A DNA stretch of 46,326 nucleotides from Phyllobacteriaceae bacterium (lineage in GTDB: Bacteria > Pseudomonadota > Alphaproteobacteria > Rhizobiales > Rhizobiaceae). The DNA lies in the NCBI GenBank assembly GCA_023954255.1, contig JAMLIH010000018.1, positions 1-46,326 of the forward strand, read 5' to 3'. Numbering within the stretch: position 1 is the stretch's first letter; each line of letters starts with the position of its first letter. This document shows, in pieces, positions 24,708-33,372 of this stretch. The notes under the pieces were generated by a model. The model saw nothing but the letters and a program-made list of their open reading frames with translations. It did no database searches and was not told where the DNA came from. Position numbers and translations under genes: made by a program.

Positions 24708-25514
24708 CTATCCGGCAGGGCCGGGGGAAGCCATCCTGGGCCTGTAGCCATCGCCACCCCATTGCCGCATTGGCCGTCTGCCGCCAGCCGCTTCAAGGCC
24801 GTAATGACGAACCAGGATTTGCAGGGCTGTGCGCAGCATGAGCTTTGCCGATCTCGGCGGCCAACCGCGCTCACGCTCCACCGTTTCCAGTCCCTTGAGG
24901 AAACAGCAAACGTCCACCGCCACCCCGGCAAGCTCCGGCCCAATGGCCGTCTGCGCTGCCTCGAAGCGTTTCTTCGCATCCAGGGCGAAATCGCTTATTT
25001 CCGCGCCGCCGCCGGGAGAGCGGTTCTGCGAGGCCACCGTGGCGATCCAGTTGGCGGAGATGCGCGGCTGCAGTCCCGCCAGTTCGAAGTCCCGGCGCAG
25101 TTTCTCGCCTGCCTGAAACTGAGCAGCATCGATCCATGCAGCGCCCCTGCCCGCCTTCCTGAAATGAAGCCGTTCGAGCGGCGATTCAGCATGATTGGCC
25201 AGCACCGGACCGCTTTTGCCTTCCTGCTGTACCTGTCTCGCCACCAACTGGCCGTTCTGGGCCTGAAACCCGTTTTCAGGATCAAGCAGACGGGCAAGTG
25301 CCGCCCGGCCCTCGGCAGTCAGGCTCAGCCGGTCGTTTGCCGCGACAAGGCCGCGCCTGAGCGCCTCGTCATGGATCCCGCGTTCAAAACGGTGGCTCCG
25401 GCCTTGCCCGAGCACTGTGACCGCTTCTCCACCGACATCATATTCCGCGCCCTTGAAACCGGCGGTGTTGAGAACCTTCAGCAACCGGATGAGCGCCTTG
25501 AGACGGTCACGCAT
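24708..25514 (-). CDS. DUF6456 protein, probable DNA-binding partner
   Basis: This 268-residue protein starts at the ATG at 25514, inside the end of the upstream gene (8-base overlap). The N-terminal part looks like a winged-helix region (RRGLVAANDRLSLTAEGRAA, LARLLDPENGF). The C-terminal part carries the DUF6456 hallmarks: ESPLERLHFRKAGRGAAWID, AAQFQAGEKLRRDFELAGLQ and LKGLETVERERGWPPRSAKL, with RTALQILVRHYG near the end. The function is unknown; the block DVCCFLKGLETVERERGWP recalls phage and rhizobial DUF6456 regulators. Coupling to a DnaA domain IV-like protein suggests they act together on DNA. Confidence 0.85.
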   Translation of the reverse strand: MRDRLKALIRLLKVLNTAGFKGAEYDVGGEAVTVLGQGRSHRFERGIHDEALRRGLVAANDRLSLTAEGRAALARLLDPENGFQAQNGQLVARQVQQEGKSGPVLANHAESPLERLHFRKAGRGAAWIDAAQFQAGEKLRRDFELAGLQPRISANWIATVASQNRSPGGGAEISDFALDAKKRFEAAQTAIGPELAGVAVDVCCFLKGLETVERERGWPPRSAKLMLRTALQILVRHYGLEAAGGRRPMRQWGGDGYRPRMASPGPAG

Positions 25515-25959
25515 CGGCAGCACCGCGATCGGATATCTCGTACAGGCTGCGGGCTGAAACCAGCAGGTTTTCCATCGCCTCCAACTGCCTGTCGAAGTCC
25601 TCGTCGTCGCGCATGTCCTCCACCAGCTTGCAGGCATGGGCAATCGTCGTTCGGTCCCGGCCGAAAAACTCCGCCACCTTGTGATAGGGCGAGGAAAAGA
25701 CCGTGTGCATCAGATACATCGCCTTCTGGCGGGAAAGGCAGACGATTGCCTTGCCGCGGGAAGTGCGCTGCAGATCGCCGACGGCCACGCGGTCGAGCAC
25801 CGATACGAGCTTGACAACGAGTTGACCCGCCACGCGATCATAGTCGGGGCAGACATCGCCCAACGGGCGCGGCACATGCCTGCGATGCGGCAAGGTGGTC
25901 AATTCGGCCTTGCGAATGTTCGTTTGCCGCGCCGGGCAAGTCTGAATGCGCTGGTACAT
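25507..25959 (-). CDS. DnaA domain IV-like helix-turn-helix protein
   Basis: This 150-residue protein has in its C-terminal half the DnaA domain IV fold: CLSRQKAMYLMHTVFSSPYH, then KVAEFFGRDRTTIAHACKLV. The latter is close to the DnaA signature that contacts the DnaA box. The ATPase domains of DnaA are absent. The ATG at 25959 follows GGGAG; a candidate promoter with a perfect TATAAT lies just upstream. The gene overlaps the DUF6456 gene. A role as a transcription or replication regulator that reads DnaA-box-like sites is inference from the domain. Confidence 0.88.
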   Translation of the reverse strand: MYQRIQTCPARQTNIRKAELTTLPHRRHVPRPLGDVCPDYDRVAGQLVVKLVSVLDRVAVGDLQRTSRGKAIVCLSRQKAMYLMHTVFSSPYHKVAEFFGRDRTTIAHACKLVEDMRDDEDFDRQLEAMENLLVSARSLYEISDRGAADA

Positions 25960-25978
25960 GAGGCACTCCCATAAAAGG

Positions 25979-26005
25979 ATTATATTCCTATTGTGGGAAA
26001 TGCAA
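25979..26005 (-). promoter_or_regulatory. Candidate promoter of the DnaA-like/DUF6456 pair
   Basis: On the minus strand a perfect -10 TATAAT (25984-25979) is preceded, after 15 bp, by TTGCAT (26005-26000). Transcription would start about 12 bases before the ATG at 25959, leaving room for the GGGAG ribosome site. Spacing is a little short, so a weaker -35 one or two bases upstream is also possible. Confidence 0.45.
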
Positions 26006-26162
26006 TCACCGGTGGCATATGTTTCGCTTCTTTTGCCCAAGCGCAAATCCAAACACCAGCAAAATCAAAGACTTGCAACAGCAACCGTTAGCCTGAAAAC
26101 AAAATTTATTCCCGCTGCGGCGGCACCTCGCAGAATCTGCTGCGTTTTCACAAGGGTGCGAA

Positions 26163-26504
26163 ATGGCCGGCAGCTTGAAGAAACTGGAAGAGCAACTCGC
26201 CCGCGAGGCGGCGGCGTTCGGCGCACACAGGGCGAGGCAGCCCACCGATCCCCGGCATGCAATGTGGAAAATCTGCGGCCTGACCGGGCTGGCGCCCACA
26301 GTGGAAGGGTTCCATGCAAAGGCCGCCGGAGTGCTGCGGCAAATGCTGGCGGCACAGCGCCGCTGGGCGCGGATGGCCCATCCCGCCTACGATCTCAACC
26401 GTCACCTGAGCATCCGCGAGGCACTCGCAACGCTGGAAGACGGCATGTGCGGTACAACCCAAAACGGAAAAGGCCGCATGCCCGGACGGACATGCGGCCC
26501 TTGA
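26163..26504 (+). CDS. Hypothetical cytoplasmic protein, 113 residues
   Basis: This is a helical, basic protein (MAGSLKKLEEQLAREAAAFG, VLRQMLAAQRRWARMAHPAY, DLNRHLSIREALATLEDGM) with AAGGGTG upstream of the ATG. I do not recognise the family. Codon use is normal for the region. The last twelve codons read through the stem of the mucR terminator on the opposite strand, so the true C-terminus encodes RNA hairpin sequence. It is convergent with mucR. Confidence 0.6.
   Translation: MAGSLKKLEEQLAREAAAFGAHRARQPTDPRHAMWKICGLTGLAPTVEGFHAKAAGVLRQMLAAQRRWARMAHPAYDLNRHLSIREALATLEDGMCGTTQNGKGRMPGRTCGP
26472..26499 (-). terminator. Rho-independent terminator of mucR
   Basis: A perfect 9-bp stem GGCCGCATG/CATGCGGCC with a 10-base loop is followed on the minus strand by TTTTCCGTTTT. 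It lies 36 bp after the mucR stop. On the plus strand it lies inside the end of the convergent hypothetical gene and has no T-tract, so it acts mainly for mucR. Confidence 0.85.
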
Positions 26505-26534
26505 AGCAAACACTTGCCTGCCCAGGCAATTGCC

Positions 26535-26963
26535 TTACTTGCGGGAGCCCTTCTTGCGGCCGAGACCCTTTTCCTTGGCAAGCGCCGAGCGGCGCTCCGA
26601 ATAGGCCGGCGCCACCATGGGATAGTCGGGGGCAAGGCCCCACTTCTCGCGATATTCTTCCGGCGACATGTCGAAATGCGAGCGCAGATGGCGCTTCAGC
26701 GATTTGAACTTCTTGCCGTCTTCAAGACATACAATGTGATCGCGGAATACCGATTTCTTCGGATTTACAGCCGGCTTCAATTCAGGAGCCGGCGGTTCTG
26801 CTGCCGCCGAGGCAACACCACACAGAGCCTTGTGAACCTCGTTGATCAATACCGGCAATTCAGTCGTGGATACCGGATTGTTTCCAACATAGGCAGATAC
26901 GACATCGGCCGTAAGTTCAACCAGCAGCTCGTTATTTGTGGTTTCGGGGATGACATCATTCAT
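26535..26963 (-). CDS. mucR: MucR/Ros-family zinc-finger transcriptional regulator
   Basis: This 142-residue regulator has the typical MucR N-terminus ([20 protein letters not shown]) and the DNA-binding zinc-finger block [19 protein letters not shown], then [20 protein letters not shown] and a basic tail ([13 protein letters not shown]). In the finger the ligands read Cys-x2-Asp-x9-His-x3-His; the second Cys of Ros is replaced by Asp, as known for several MucR homologues. MucR proteins act as H-NS-like silencers and bind AT-rich DNA. The ATG at 26963 was chosen for its spacing from GGAAG; two ATGs lie further upstream. The AT-rich 254-bp gap upstream may carry an autoregulatory site. Confidence 0.95.
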   Translation of the reverse strand: MNDVIPETTNNELLVELTADVVSAYVGNNPVSTTELPVLINEVHKALCGVASAAAEPPAPELKPAVNPKKSVFRDHIVCLEDGKKFKSLKRHLRSHFDMSPEEYREKWGLAPDYPMVAPAYSERRSALAKEKGLGRKKGSRK

Positions 26964-27217
26964 GTGGGTCATGCTTCCGTAGTTGTTTTGTTTATGTTGT
27001 TTACGGTGCACGGCTTCATGCCGCGCGCTGAATCAGCCCCCAATTATTTCACCCATACTGATCCAAGACAGTGCTGTTACTACACGCAACCCAAATGTCA
27101 ATTGGCAACCAGGGTAAATTATTCAGAAAAGCGAAGGCAATAATAACAAGCACCGTTTCATTAAGCGTAACGATATTGAACCATGTAATTCGCAACTGTA
27201 TTCAAAATACTACTTGA

Positions 27218-27556
27218 TCACTTTTCTTCCGAATTGTTGCCGGACATTTCGTCGGCAACGCTGCCCGACCACAACGGATAGCCGACCTTGTAGGCCGCGC
27301 GGGCAAGCAGATGGGCTGCAATGGGCGCCGTCAGGATGAAAAACAGCAGGCCGGCAAGGGCCCGGATCGCTGTGCTTCCATCCGCCGAGATCACGGCAAG
27401 CGCGATCATCATCAGGCCTGAACCGACCGTGCCCGCCTTGGAAGCTGCGTGCATGCGGGAATAGACATCCGGCAACCGGACCAGGCCAATGGCGGCGACC
27501 AGGGCAAAAAAGGCACCGATGATGACGAGGACGCCTGCGACAAATTCGATGATCAT
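27218..27556 (-). CDS. mnhG: Mrp antiporter subunit G
   Basis: This is a 112-residue membrane protein with three hydrophobic helices and the MnhG/PhaG hallmark GLVRLPDVYSRMHAASKAGT. It is the last gene of the mnhABCDEFG operon, a multi-subunit cation/proton antiporter of the inner membrane. The start ATG overlaps the mnhF stop by four bases, which fixes the start. Confidence 0.95.
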   Translation of the reverse strand: MIIEFVAGVLVIIGAFFALVAAIGLVRLPDVYSRMHAASKAGTVGSGLMMIALAVISADGSTAIRALAGLLFFILTAPIAAHLLARAAYKVGYPLWSGSVADEMSGNNSEEK

Positions 27557-27876
27557 TCGGCACCTGCCTTCCGGCCGCCAGTGCTCCTGTCTTCTTCCGT
27601 CATGCCGCGCTCCAGCACAAACCGGGCAAAGGCGACAGTCGCCAGGAAACCCACAAGGCCAAGCGCAATGGCAATGTCGACATAGAGGTAATATCCGGTC
27701 TTGACGCCGACGACGGCGATAAAGCCGATGACCACTCCCACCAGCATGTCGAGCGCCATGATACGGTCGGGCAGCGTCGGGCCCACAACCACCCGGTAGC
27801 AGGTGATGAAAAACGACAGGGTCAGCAGGACCATCGCTATCTGGATTGCCAGTTCCAGGAATGTCGTCGTGTCCAT
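27553..27876 (-). CDS. mnhF: Mrp antiporter subunit F
   Basis: This is a 107-residue membrane protein with three helices and the conserved RVVVGPTLPDRIMALDML segment of MnhF/PhaF. A charged tail (RGMTEEDRSTGGRKAGAE) faces the cytoplasm. It lies 11 bp after mnhE and overlaps mnhG. Confidence 0.95.
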   Translation of the reverse strand: MDTTTFLELAIQIAMVLLTLSFFITCYRVVVGPTLPDRIMALDMLVGVVIGFIAVVGVKTGYYLYVDIAIALGLVGFLATVAFARFVLERGMTEEDRSTGGRKAGAE

Positions 27877-27887
27877 ATCGTCTTCCC

Positions 27888-28361
27888 CTATCTGAACGCT
27901 TCGAGAATGCGGCGTTCAAACCCCTGCGCAATGTCTTCCTTCGCCGCCGCGATGTCCGAACAGTCGATGGCATGGACATAGAGGAACTTGCGATCGGTGG
28001 AGACATCCACCGACAGGGTTCCCGGCGTCAGGGTGATCAGGTTTGCCAGCAACGCGATCTCGAAGTCCCGGTCGACGGTAAGCGGAAAGGCGAAAATTCC
28101 GGGCCTGGTCTCCATCCTTGGCTGCAGGACCAGAAGGGCGACCCGGAAGGCGGAAAGCGCCAGTTCCTTCAAAAACAGCAGGAGAAGCAGCAAAATCCGT
28201 GTCGCCCGGCCGAAATAACCACCGGTTCCAAGCTGTTCGCGGATCAGCCAGATGGCGAAAAAACCGAGCAGGAAGCCGAAGAACAGGTTGATCTCGGTAA
28301 AGGAGCCGGTCATCGCGCCCCAGGCAAGCATCAGCAGCAGGTTGATCAGCAATATGTTCAT
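27888..28361 (-). CDS. mnhE: Mrp antiporter subunit E
   Basis: This is a 157-residue MnhE/PhaE protein. Two or three membrane helices in the first half (INLLLMLAWGAMTGSFTEIN, LLLLLLFLKELALSAFRVAL) are followed by a cytoplasmic domain with LANLITLTPGTLSVDVS, the family signature. The start overlaps the mnhD stop by four bases. Confidence 0.95.
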   Translation of the reverse strand: MNILLINLLLMLAWGAMTGSFTEINLFFGFLLGFFAIWLIREQLGTGGYFGRATRILLLLLLFLKELALSAFRVALLVLQPRMETRPGIFAFPLTVDRDFEIALLANLITLTPGTLSVDVSTDRKFLYVHAIDCSDIAAAKEDIAQGFERRILEAFR

Positions 28362-29947
28362 TGTCCGCCACCTCCGAATGCGGAACCGACATAGGACAGA
28401 GGATAGAGCAATCCCCGCGCGCCGTCAGCAGCAGCCGACAGCAGCATTTCCGGCGCCAGTCCGAGACCGAGCGTCAGCAATGTCAGCACGCCCAGGGTAA
28501 GGGCGGAATGGAGACGGAACTTCTCGTCCAGGCGGTTCACGGTCCACGCTTCCGCGCCGTCGGGGGTGCCTTCCGGGCCGCCGCGCCAGAAGGCAAATAT
28601 CCATATTCGGAAGACCGCGATGGTGGTGAGCAGGCCGGAGAACAGGATCATGAAGGCAAGCCACCAGGCCCCGACCTCCAGTGCCGACTTGACCAGCACG
28701 AACTTGCCCCAGAAACCCGATGTCGGCGGCAGGCCGGAAACCGAGAAGGCAAGGATGAGGAATGCTCCCGCGAGCATTGGGGAAGCCGCATAAAGCCCGC
28801 CGCTTCCGGCCATGTCCGCAGTTCCCGAAAGCCGTGCCATGATGCCTGCGGCAAGATAGAGCGCGGCCATGACGATCATCGAATGAACGGCATAGACCAG
28901 AACGCCGGCAACCGCCGTCTGGGTGCCGATTGCCAGTCCGGCCAGCATGGTGCCGATGCCCGAGATCACCAGATAGCCGAGTACCCTCCTGACCTCGCGC
29001 TGGGCCAGCGCGCCGAGCACGCCGACCAGCATGGTTAGCGCCGCCACCCAGGCAATGAAGAGCGCCAGCACCTCGCGCTGATCGGCAAACAGCATCAGCG
29101 AAATTCTCAGCAGGGCATAGACGCCGACCTTGGTCAGGAGACCGGCAAACAGGGCAGAGACCAGATATTTCGGCGTATGATAGGAAGCGGGCAGCCAGAA
29201 GTTGAGCGGAAAGGCGGCTGCCTTCATGGCGAAAGCAAGGAAATAGAGCATGGCGATGGTCATCACCGGCCCCTGCACCGCCTCCTCGCCGTTCAGCTTC
29301 AGCCAGATATCGGCCATGTTGAGGGTGCCGAGCGTGCCGTAGAGCAGGCCCGTTGCCACCAGAAACATGGTGGTCGCCACCAGGTTGAGGAAGGCGTATT
29401 TCATCGTGCCGTCAAGCTGGCGCTGTTCGCTGCCAAGCACGATCATGCCGAAGGAGGAGATCAGCAGCACCTCGAACCAGACATAGAGGTTGAAGACGTC
29501 GCCGGTCAGGAACGCACCCGAGACGCCCGCCATCATCAGCATGAAGAAGGGGTAGAAGCCGTAGCGGCTTTCAAGCGCGGTCGAGGTCGCCGCAGCATAG
29601 ACCGCGCCGCCAAGCGCGATTACCGCGCTGGTGAAGGCCAGCAGGGCACCGGCGGTGTCGACGGAAAAGGAGATGCCGAAGGGCGGCAGCCAGCGGCCCA
29701 TGGTCATGGTAACCGGACCGGTATCCAGCACGCGCTGCAGCAGGCCGAAAGTGCAGACAACCAGCAGCCCCATGCCGATAATGGCCAGGACGCCGTGTTT
29801 GACAGGACGGTTTCTCAGCATCAGGTGCAATGCGCCGAACAGGATGGGGATCACCACCGGCGCGACCACCAGATAGTCGGCAGGCTGGAGGCCCGCCTCC
29901 ACCATGATGCCTGTCAGATCGATTGTTTCCCCGGTACTGCCGGCCAT
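28358..29947 (-). CDS. mnhD: Mrp antiporter subunit D
   Basis: This is a 529-residue proton-translocating subunit related to NuoM/NuoN, with about 14 membrane helices. Signatures are GVSGAFLTGDVFNLYVWFEV with the key Glu, KAAAFPLNFWLPASYHTPKY with the key Lys, and VSGLPPTSGFWGKFVLVK. It carries one of the two antiporter-like channels of the Mrp complex. AGGAG precedes the ATG at 29947. Confidence 0.96.
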   Translation of the reverse strand: MAGSTGETIDLTGIMVEAGLQPADYLVVAPVVIPILFGALHLMLRNRPVKHGVLAIIGMGLLVVCTFGLLQRVLDTGPVTMTMGRWLPPFGISFSVDTAGALLAFTSAVIALGGAVYAAATSTALESRYGFYPFFMLMMAGVSGAFLTGDVFNLYVWFEVLLISSFGMIVLGSEQRQLDGTMKYAFLNLVATTMFLVATGLLYGTLGTLNMADIWLKLNGEEAVQGPVMTIAMLYFLAFAMKAAAFPLNFWLPASYHTPKYLVSALFAGLLTKVGVYALLRISLMLFADQREVLALFIAWVAALTMLVGVLGALAQREVRRVLGYLVISGIGTMLAGLAIGTQTAVAGVLVYAVHSMIVMAALYLAAGIMARLSGTADMAGSGGLYAASPMLAGAFLILAFSVSGLPPTSGFWGKFVLVKSALEVGAWWLAFMILFSGLLTTIAVFRIWIFAFWRGGPEGTPDGAEAWTVNRLDEKFRLHSALTLGVLTLLTLGLGLAPEMLLSAAADGARGLLYPLSYVGSAFGGGGQ

Positions 29948-29956
29948 GGAATGCTC

Positions 29957-30334
29957 CTAATAGCCCTTGGGCGGCGGCAACTGGTCCACCGGCTCGGCAA
30001 AGCGCATGTTGTCGGTGTCATCGGTGTTGAGGTCCTGGAAGGACCGGTAACCGAGCACCAGCAGGAAGGCGAAGAAGGAAAAGGAAATGACGATTGCCGT
30101 CAGGATCAGCGCCTGGGGCAGCGGGTTGGCGGTTGCTTCGGCGGGAACCTGCAGCGCTTCAGGAATGATCGGCGGCACTTCACGGGTCAGCCTGCCGGAA
30201 GTGAAGATCAGCAGGTTGACGGCATTGCCGAGGATCGCCACGCCGAGCAGAATGCGGATGACGTATTTCGACAGCAGCAGATAGATGCTGACGATGAAGA
30301 AACAGCCGACCAGGAGCGCGAGATAGACTTCCAT
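29957..30334 (-). CDS. mnhC: Mrp antiporter subunit C
   Basis: This is a 125-residue subunit related to NuoK, with three helices. The conserved ILLGVAILGNAVNLLIFTSG and QALILTAIVISFSFFAFLLV segments are visible. The C-terminal tail is hydrophilic. The ATG shares one base with the mnhB stop. Confidence 0.95.
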   Translation of the reverse strand: MEVYLALLVGCFFIVSIYLLLSKYVIRILLGVAILGNAVNLLIFTSGRLTREVPPIIPEALQVPAEATANPLPQALILTAIVISFSFFAFLLVLGYRSFQDLNTDDTDNMRFAEPVDQLPPPKGY

Positions 30335-30753
30335 CAGTTCTCATGCCTTTCTTCCAGCGTCAGGGCGATGGCCGTGATTGCGCCGACAACGACGAAATAG
30401 ACGCCGATGTCGAAGACCAGCGGGGTCGACAACGCCACTTCGACGCCGAACACATGCGGGAAGGTCCAAAGGCCGGTCAGGAACGGCACACCGGCAAACA
30501 GCGAGGGAATGCCTGCGAGCCCGGCAAGGAAAAGGCCGAATCCCGCCAGCGTGATCGGGTGGAAATAGAGCGCCCGGCGCACCGGCGCCACGCCGTTGGC
30601 GATGCCGTAGATGGCGAAGGCTGAAGCGGCGATCAGCCCGCCAATGAAGCCGCCACCGGGATCATTGTGACCGCGCAGCAGGATGAAGATCGAAAAGACC
30701 ACCATCAGTGCGGTGAGATAGGGCGCAGCGGTGCGGAAAATGACCGTGTTCAT
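30334..30753 (-). CDS. mnhB: Mrp antiporter subunit B
   Basis: This is a 139-residue subunit with four helices. The hallmark [20 protein letters not shown] of MnhB is present near residue 28. In many rhizobia MnhB is partly fused to MnhA; here it is a separate gene with a four-base overlap with mnhA. Confidence 0.95.
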   Translation of the reverse strand: MNTVIFRTAAPYLTALMVVFSIFILLRGHNDPGGGFIGGLIAASAFAIYGIANGVAPVRRALYFHPITLAGFGLFLAGLAGIPSLFAGVPFLTGLWTFPHVFGVEVALSTPLVFDIGVYFVVVGAITAIALTLEERHEN

Positions 30754-33083
30754 CCTTCTGCCTCCGATCTTGGCTGACGGCCCTTGATGCGGATCAGCGC
30801 GATGATGCCGAGACCGGCGATCATGACCACGGCAATCTCGCCAAGCGTGTCCAATCCGCGGAAGTCGACGATGATGACGTTGACGATGTTGCGGCCATGG
30901 GCAACGACGCGGCTGTAGGCGCTGAAGAACTCCGACAGGCGCGGATCGAACGGCACCTGAAGCACGGCCAGCATCAGCACGGCAAAGCCGGAACCGGCAA
31001 CCGAGGCGACGGTGATATCGAAGGACTTTTCGCCGAAGGGACGATGGTCAGTCTTGTCGAGCGTCAGGCGGGTCATCACGAGGGCGAGGATGACCACCGA
31101 GAGCGTCTCGACCATGAACTGGGTGAAGGCGAGATCCGGCGCACCGAACAGGATGAAGATCACCGCGACCGAAAAGCCCTGAATGCCGAGAGAAACAATC
31201 GCCGTCAGCCGGTCATGGGCATAGATCACTGCCGCCAATCCGAGCAGGGCCAGCAGGAAGATGCCGGCTTCATAGAAGGTCGGCGCAACGAATTGCGGCA
31301 AGTCCGGCAATTCGCCGTAATTGTAGAGGCTGAACCAGATCGCGACCCCGAAGACGAGGAATACCGTCGTCATGTAGCCTTCCAGCCTGCCGTTCTGGAT
31401 AATCCGGGTAATGGCTGCCGAAAGCGCCACGAGACCCGACATGAACTGGTCGAAGCCATGATCGGGGCCCCAGCCGATGCTGCGCAGGGCCCGAGCCATG
31501 GCGTAGCGCAACTGAGGCAGCAGCCAGAACAGCGCAACGCCCAGCGCAATGGTCAGCACCGAAAGCAGCAGCGGCAGACCGATATGAAAGGCGATTGCCG
31601 CATGGGCGTGAACCTCGCTGCCGGCAACCGCGCTCGACATGGGCGAAATCACGAGATGATTGGTCGTTGCCGACAGGATTGCGGAGGCAAGCCCGACGGC
31701 GGCAAGGTTGACCGGCCCGACCCACAGCAGCGGCGAGCCTTCATGGGCAGGTTTCGGCGTTTCGACCGGCGCGCCGAGGAACGGCCGGATCGCGACGGCT
31801 GCGGCGATGACCAGCATCAGCGCATTGCCGATGACGGTCAGCGCGGTAATCGCCATCGACCAGGCATCGCCTGCGGCAATGGCGGCGTAAATCTCCTCCT
31901 TGGCCATGAAGCCGACAAAGGGCGGCAGGCCGGCCATGGAAAGCGATGCGAGAGCGGCAGCGGCAAAGGTAATGGGCATTGCCTTGCGCAGCCCACCCAG
32001 TCGGCGGATGTCGCGGGTTCCCGACTCGTGGTCGACAAGACCTGCAACCATGAACAGCGCGCCCTTGAACAGCGCATGGGCGAACAGATAGTAAACGGCG
32101 GCTTCAACTGCCTTCTCACTGCCGAAGCCGGTCAGCATGACCAGCAGGCCGAGCGAGGCGACGGTCGTATAGGCGAGCATCAGCTTCAGATCGGTCTGGC
32201 GCACGGCAAGCAGGGTTCCGACCAGCAGGGTTGCCGTGCCGAACACCGGAAGCACCGTTTCCCATACGGTCGTGTCACCCAGCACCGGGTTCATGCGCAT
32301 CAGGAGATAGACACCGGCCTTCACCATGGTTGCCGAATGCAGATAGGCGGAAACCGGAGTTGGCGCCTCCATGGCGTTGGGCAGCCAGAAATGGAAGGGA
32401 AACTGCGCCGACTTGGTGAAGGCACCTGCCACGACCAGCCAGAAAACCAGCAGGTAGAACGGGCTTTCACGCAACGTGTCGCCGCTGTTGAGAATGAGCG
32501 ACAGTTCGTTCATGCCGGTCGCCAGGTTGAGCACGACGACGCCCGCCAGCAGGGCAAGCCCGCCGCCGCCGGTCACCACCAGTGCCTGGATTGCCGCCCG
32601 TCTGGAGGCCATTCGGTCATGATCGAAACCGATCAGCAGGAAGGAAGTGATCGAGGTCAGCTCCCAGTAGATGAACAGGGCGACGAGATTGTCCGCCGTC
32701 ACCACACCGATCATCGATCCCATGAACAGGAACATGAAGCCGATGAAACGGCCATGCTCCTTGTGCCCCTTCAAATACCCGCCGGCATAGAGAATGATCA
32801 GCGTGCCGATGCCGGAGATCAGCAGGGCAAAGACCAGGCTCAGCCCGTCGAGATAGTAGGACAGGTTGACGCCGAGCGACGGCGCCCAGGAAAGCCCCAT
32901 GGTGAAGGCTTCTCCCTCCGCCACCTGCGGCACGTATCCCGCCAGATGGATGAAAACCGAGAGTGGCACGAGGGCCAGCAGCCAGGCAGCCGATGCGCCC
33001 ATCAAACGGACCAGTGGAGGAGAAAGCAAGGCGGCCAGAAAAGGGGAAAGCAGAAAGAGAATGGTCGGATTGACGTCGATCAT
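30750..33083 (-). CDS. mnhA: Mrp antiporter subunit A
   Basis: This 777-residue subunit is the largest of the Mrp complex and is related to NuoL plus NuoJ. Some 20 membrane helices are visible. Landmarks are [40 protein letters not shown] with the key Glu, [20 protein letters not shown] with the key Lys, [20 protein letters not shown], and the C-terminal [20 protein letters not shown]. The complex exchanges Na+ or K+ for protons and supports pH and salt tolerance. mnhA is the first gene of the operon; the promoter must lie in the 289-bp gap it shares with the divergent ptrB gene. Confidence 0.96.
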   Translation of the reverse strand: MIDVNPTILFLLSPFLAALLSPPLVRLMGASAAWLLALVPLSVFIHLAGYVPQVAEGEAFTMGLSWAPSLGVNLSYYLDGLSLVFALLISGIGTLIILYAGGYLKGHKEHGRFIGFMFLFMGSMIGVVTADNLVALFIYWELTSITSFLLIGFDHDRMASRRAAIQALVVTGGGGLALLAGVVVLNLATGMNELSLILNSGDTLRESPFYLLVFWLVVAGAFTKSAQFPFHFWLPNAMEAPTPVSAYLHSATMVKAGVYLLMRMNPVLGDTTVWETVLPVFGTATLLVGTLLAVRQTDLKLMLAYTTVASLGLLVMLTGFGSEKAVEAAVYYLFAHALFKGALFMVAGLVDHESGTRDIRRLGGLRKAMPITFAAAALASLSMAGLPPFVGFMAKEEIYAAIAAGDAWSMAITALTVIGNALMLVIAAAVAIRPFLGAPVETPKPAHEGSPLLWVGPVNLAAVGLASAILSATTNHLVISPMSSAVAGSEVHAHAAIAFHIGLPLLLSVLTIALGVALFWLLPQLRYAMARALRSIGWGPDHGFDQFMSGLVALSAAITRIIQNGRLEGYMTTVFLVFGVAIWFSLYNYGELPDLPQFVAPTFYEAGIFLLALLGLAAVIYAHDRLTAIVSLGIQGFSVAVIFILFGAPDLAFTQFMVETLSVVILALVMTRLTLDKTDHRPFGEKSFDITVASVAGSGFAVLMLAVLQVPFDPRLSEFFSAYSRVVAHGRNIVNVIIVDFRGLDTLGEIAVVMIAGLGIIALIRIKGRQPRSEAEG

Positions 33084-33372
33084 GAACGCTTGCTTCTTCT
33101 TTTCCCTCGCAAACCGCCAAACTGGGGTCAGAACTGCTTTCTATTGGTAATAGTCAATGGTTTGCGGCGCTTCAAGCACAAGCAGGTTCGATCAACCGGA
33201 ATCGGCATGCCTCTTTAGTCTGCTCACCAATCCGTGTAACAGGGCTGGTTGAGCGGCAGCCTTTCGCCGCCTATGTTTGCCGCAACCCGGCCGTGCAGCA
33301 CCTGTGCCGCAACGGTCTCCCGCCCTTTCCAGCAACCCGAAAGCTGATTTCAGCTAGTTCCAGCAAGGCCCG

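Noticed and set aside
25974-25996. AGGA-TTATAT-TCCT partial dyad upstream of the DnaA-like gene
   Set aside because: Four-base arms only and explained by the -10 element.
30897-33218. 773-codon plus-strand open frame
   Set aside because: Antisense to mnhA; rich in Q, H, G and R with no hydrophobic segments or domains.
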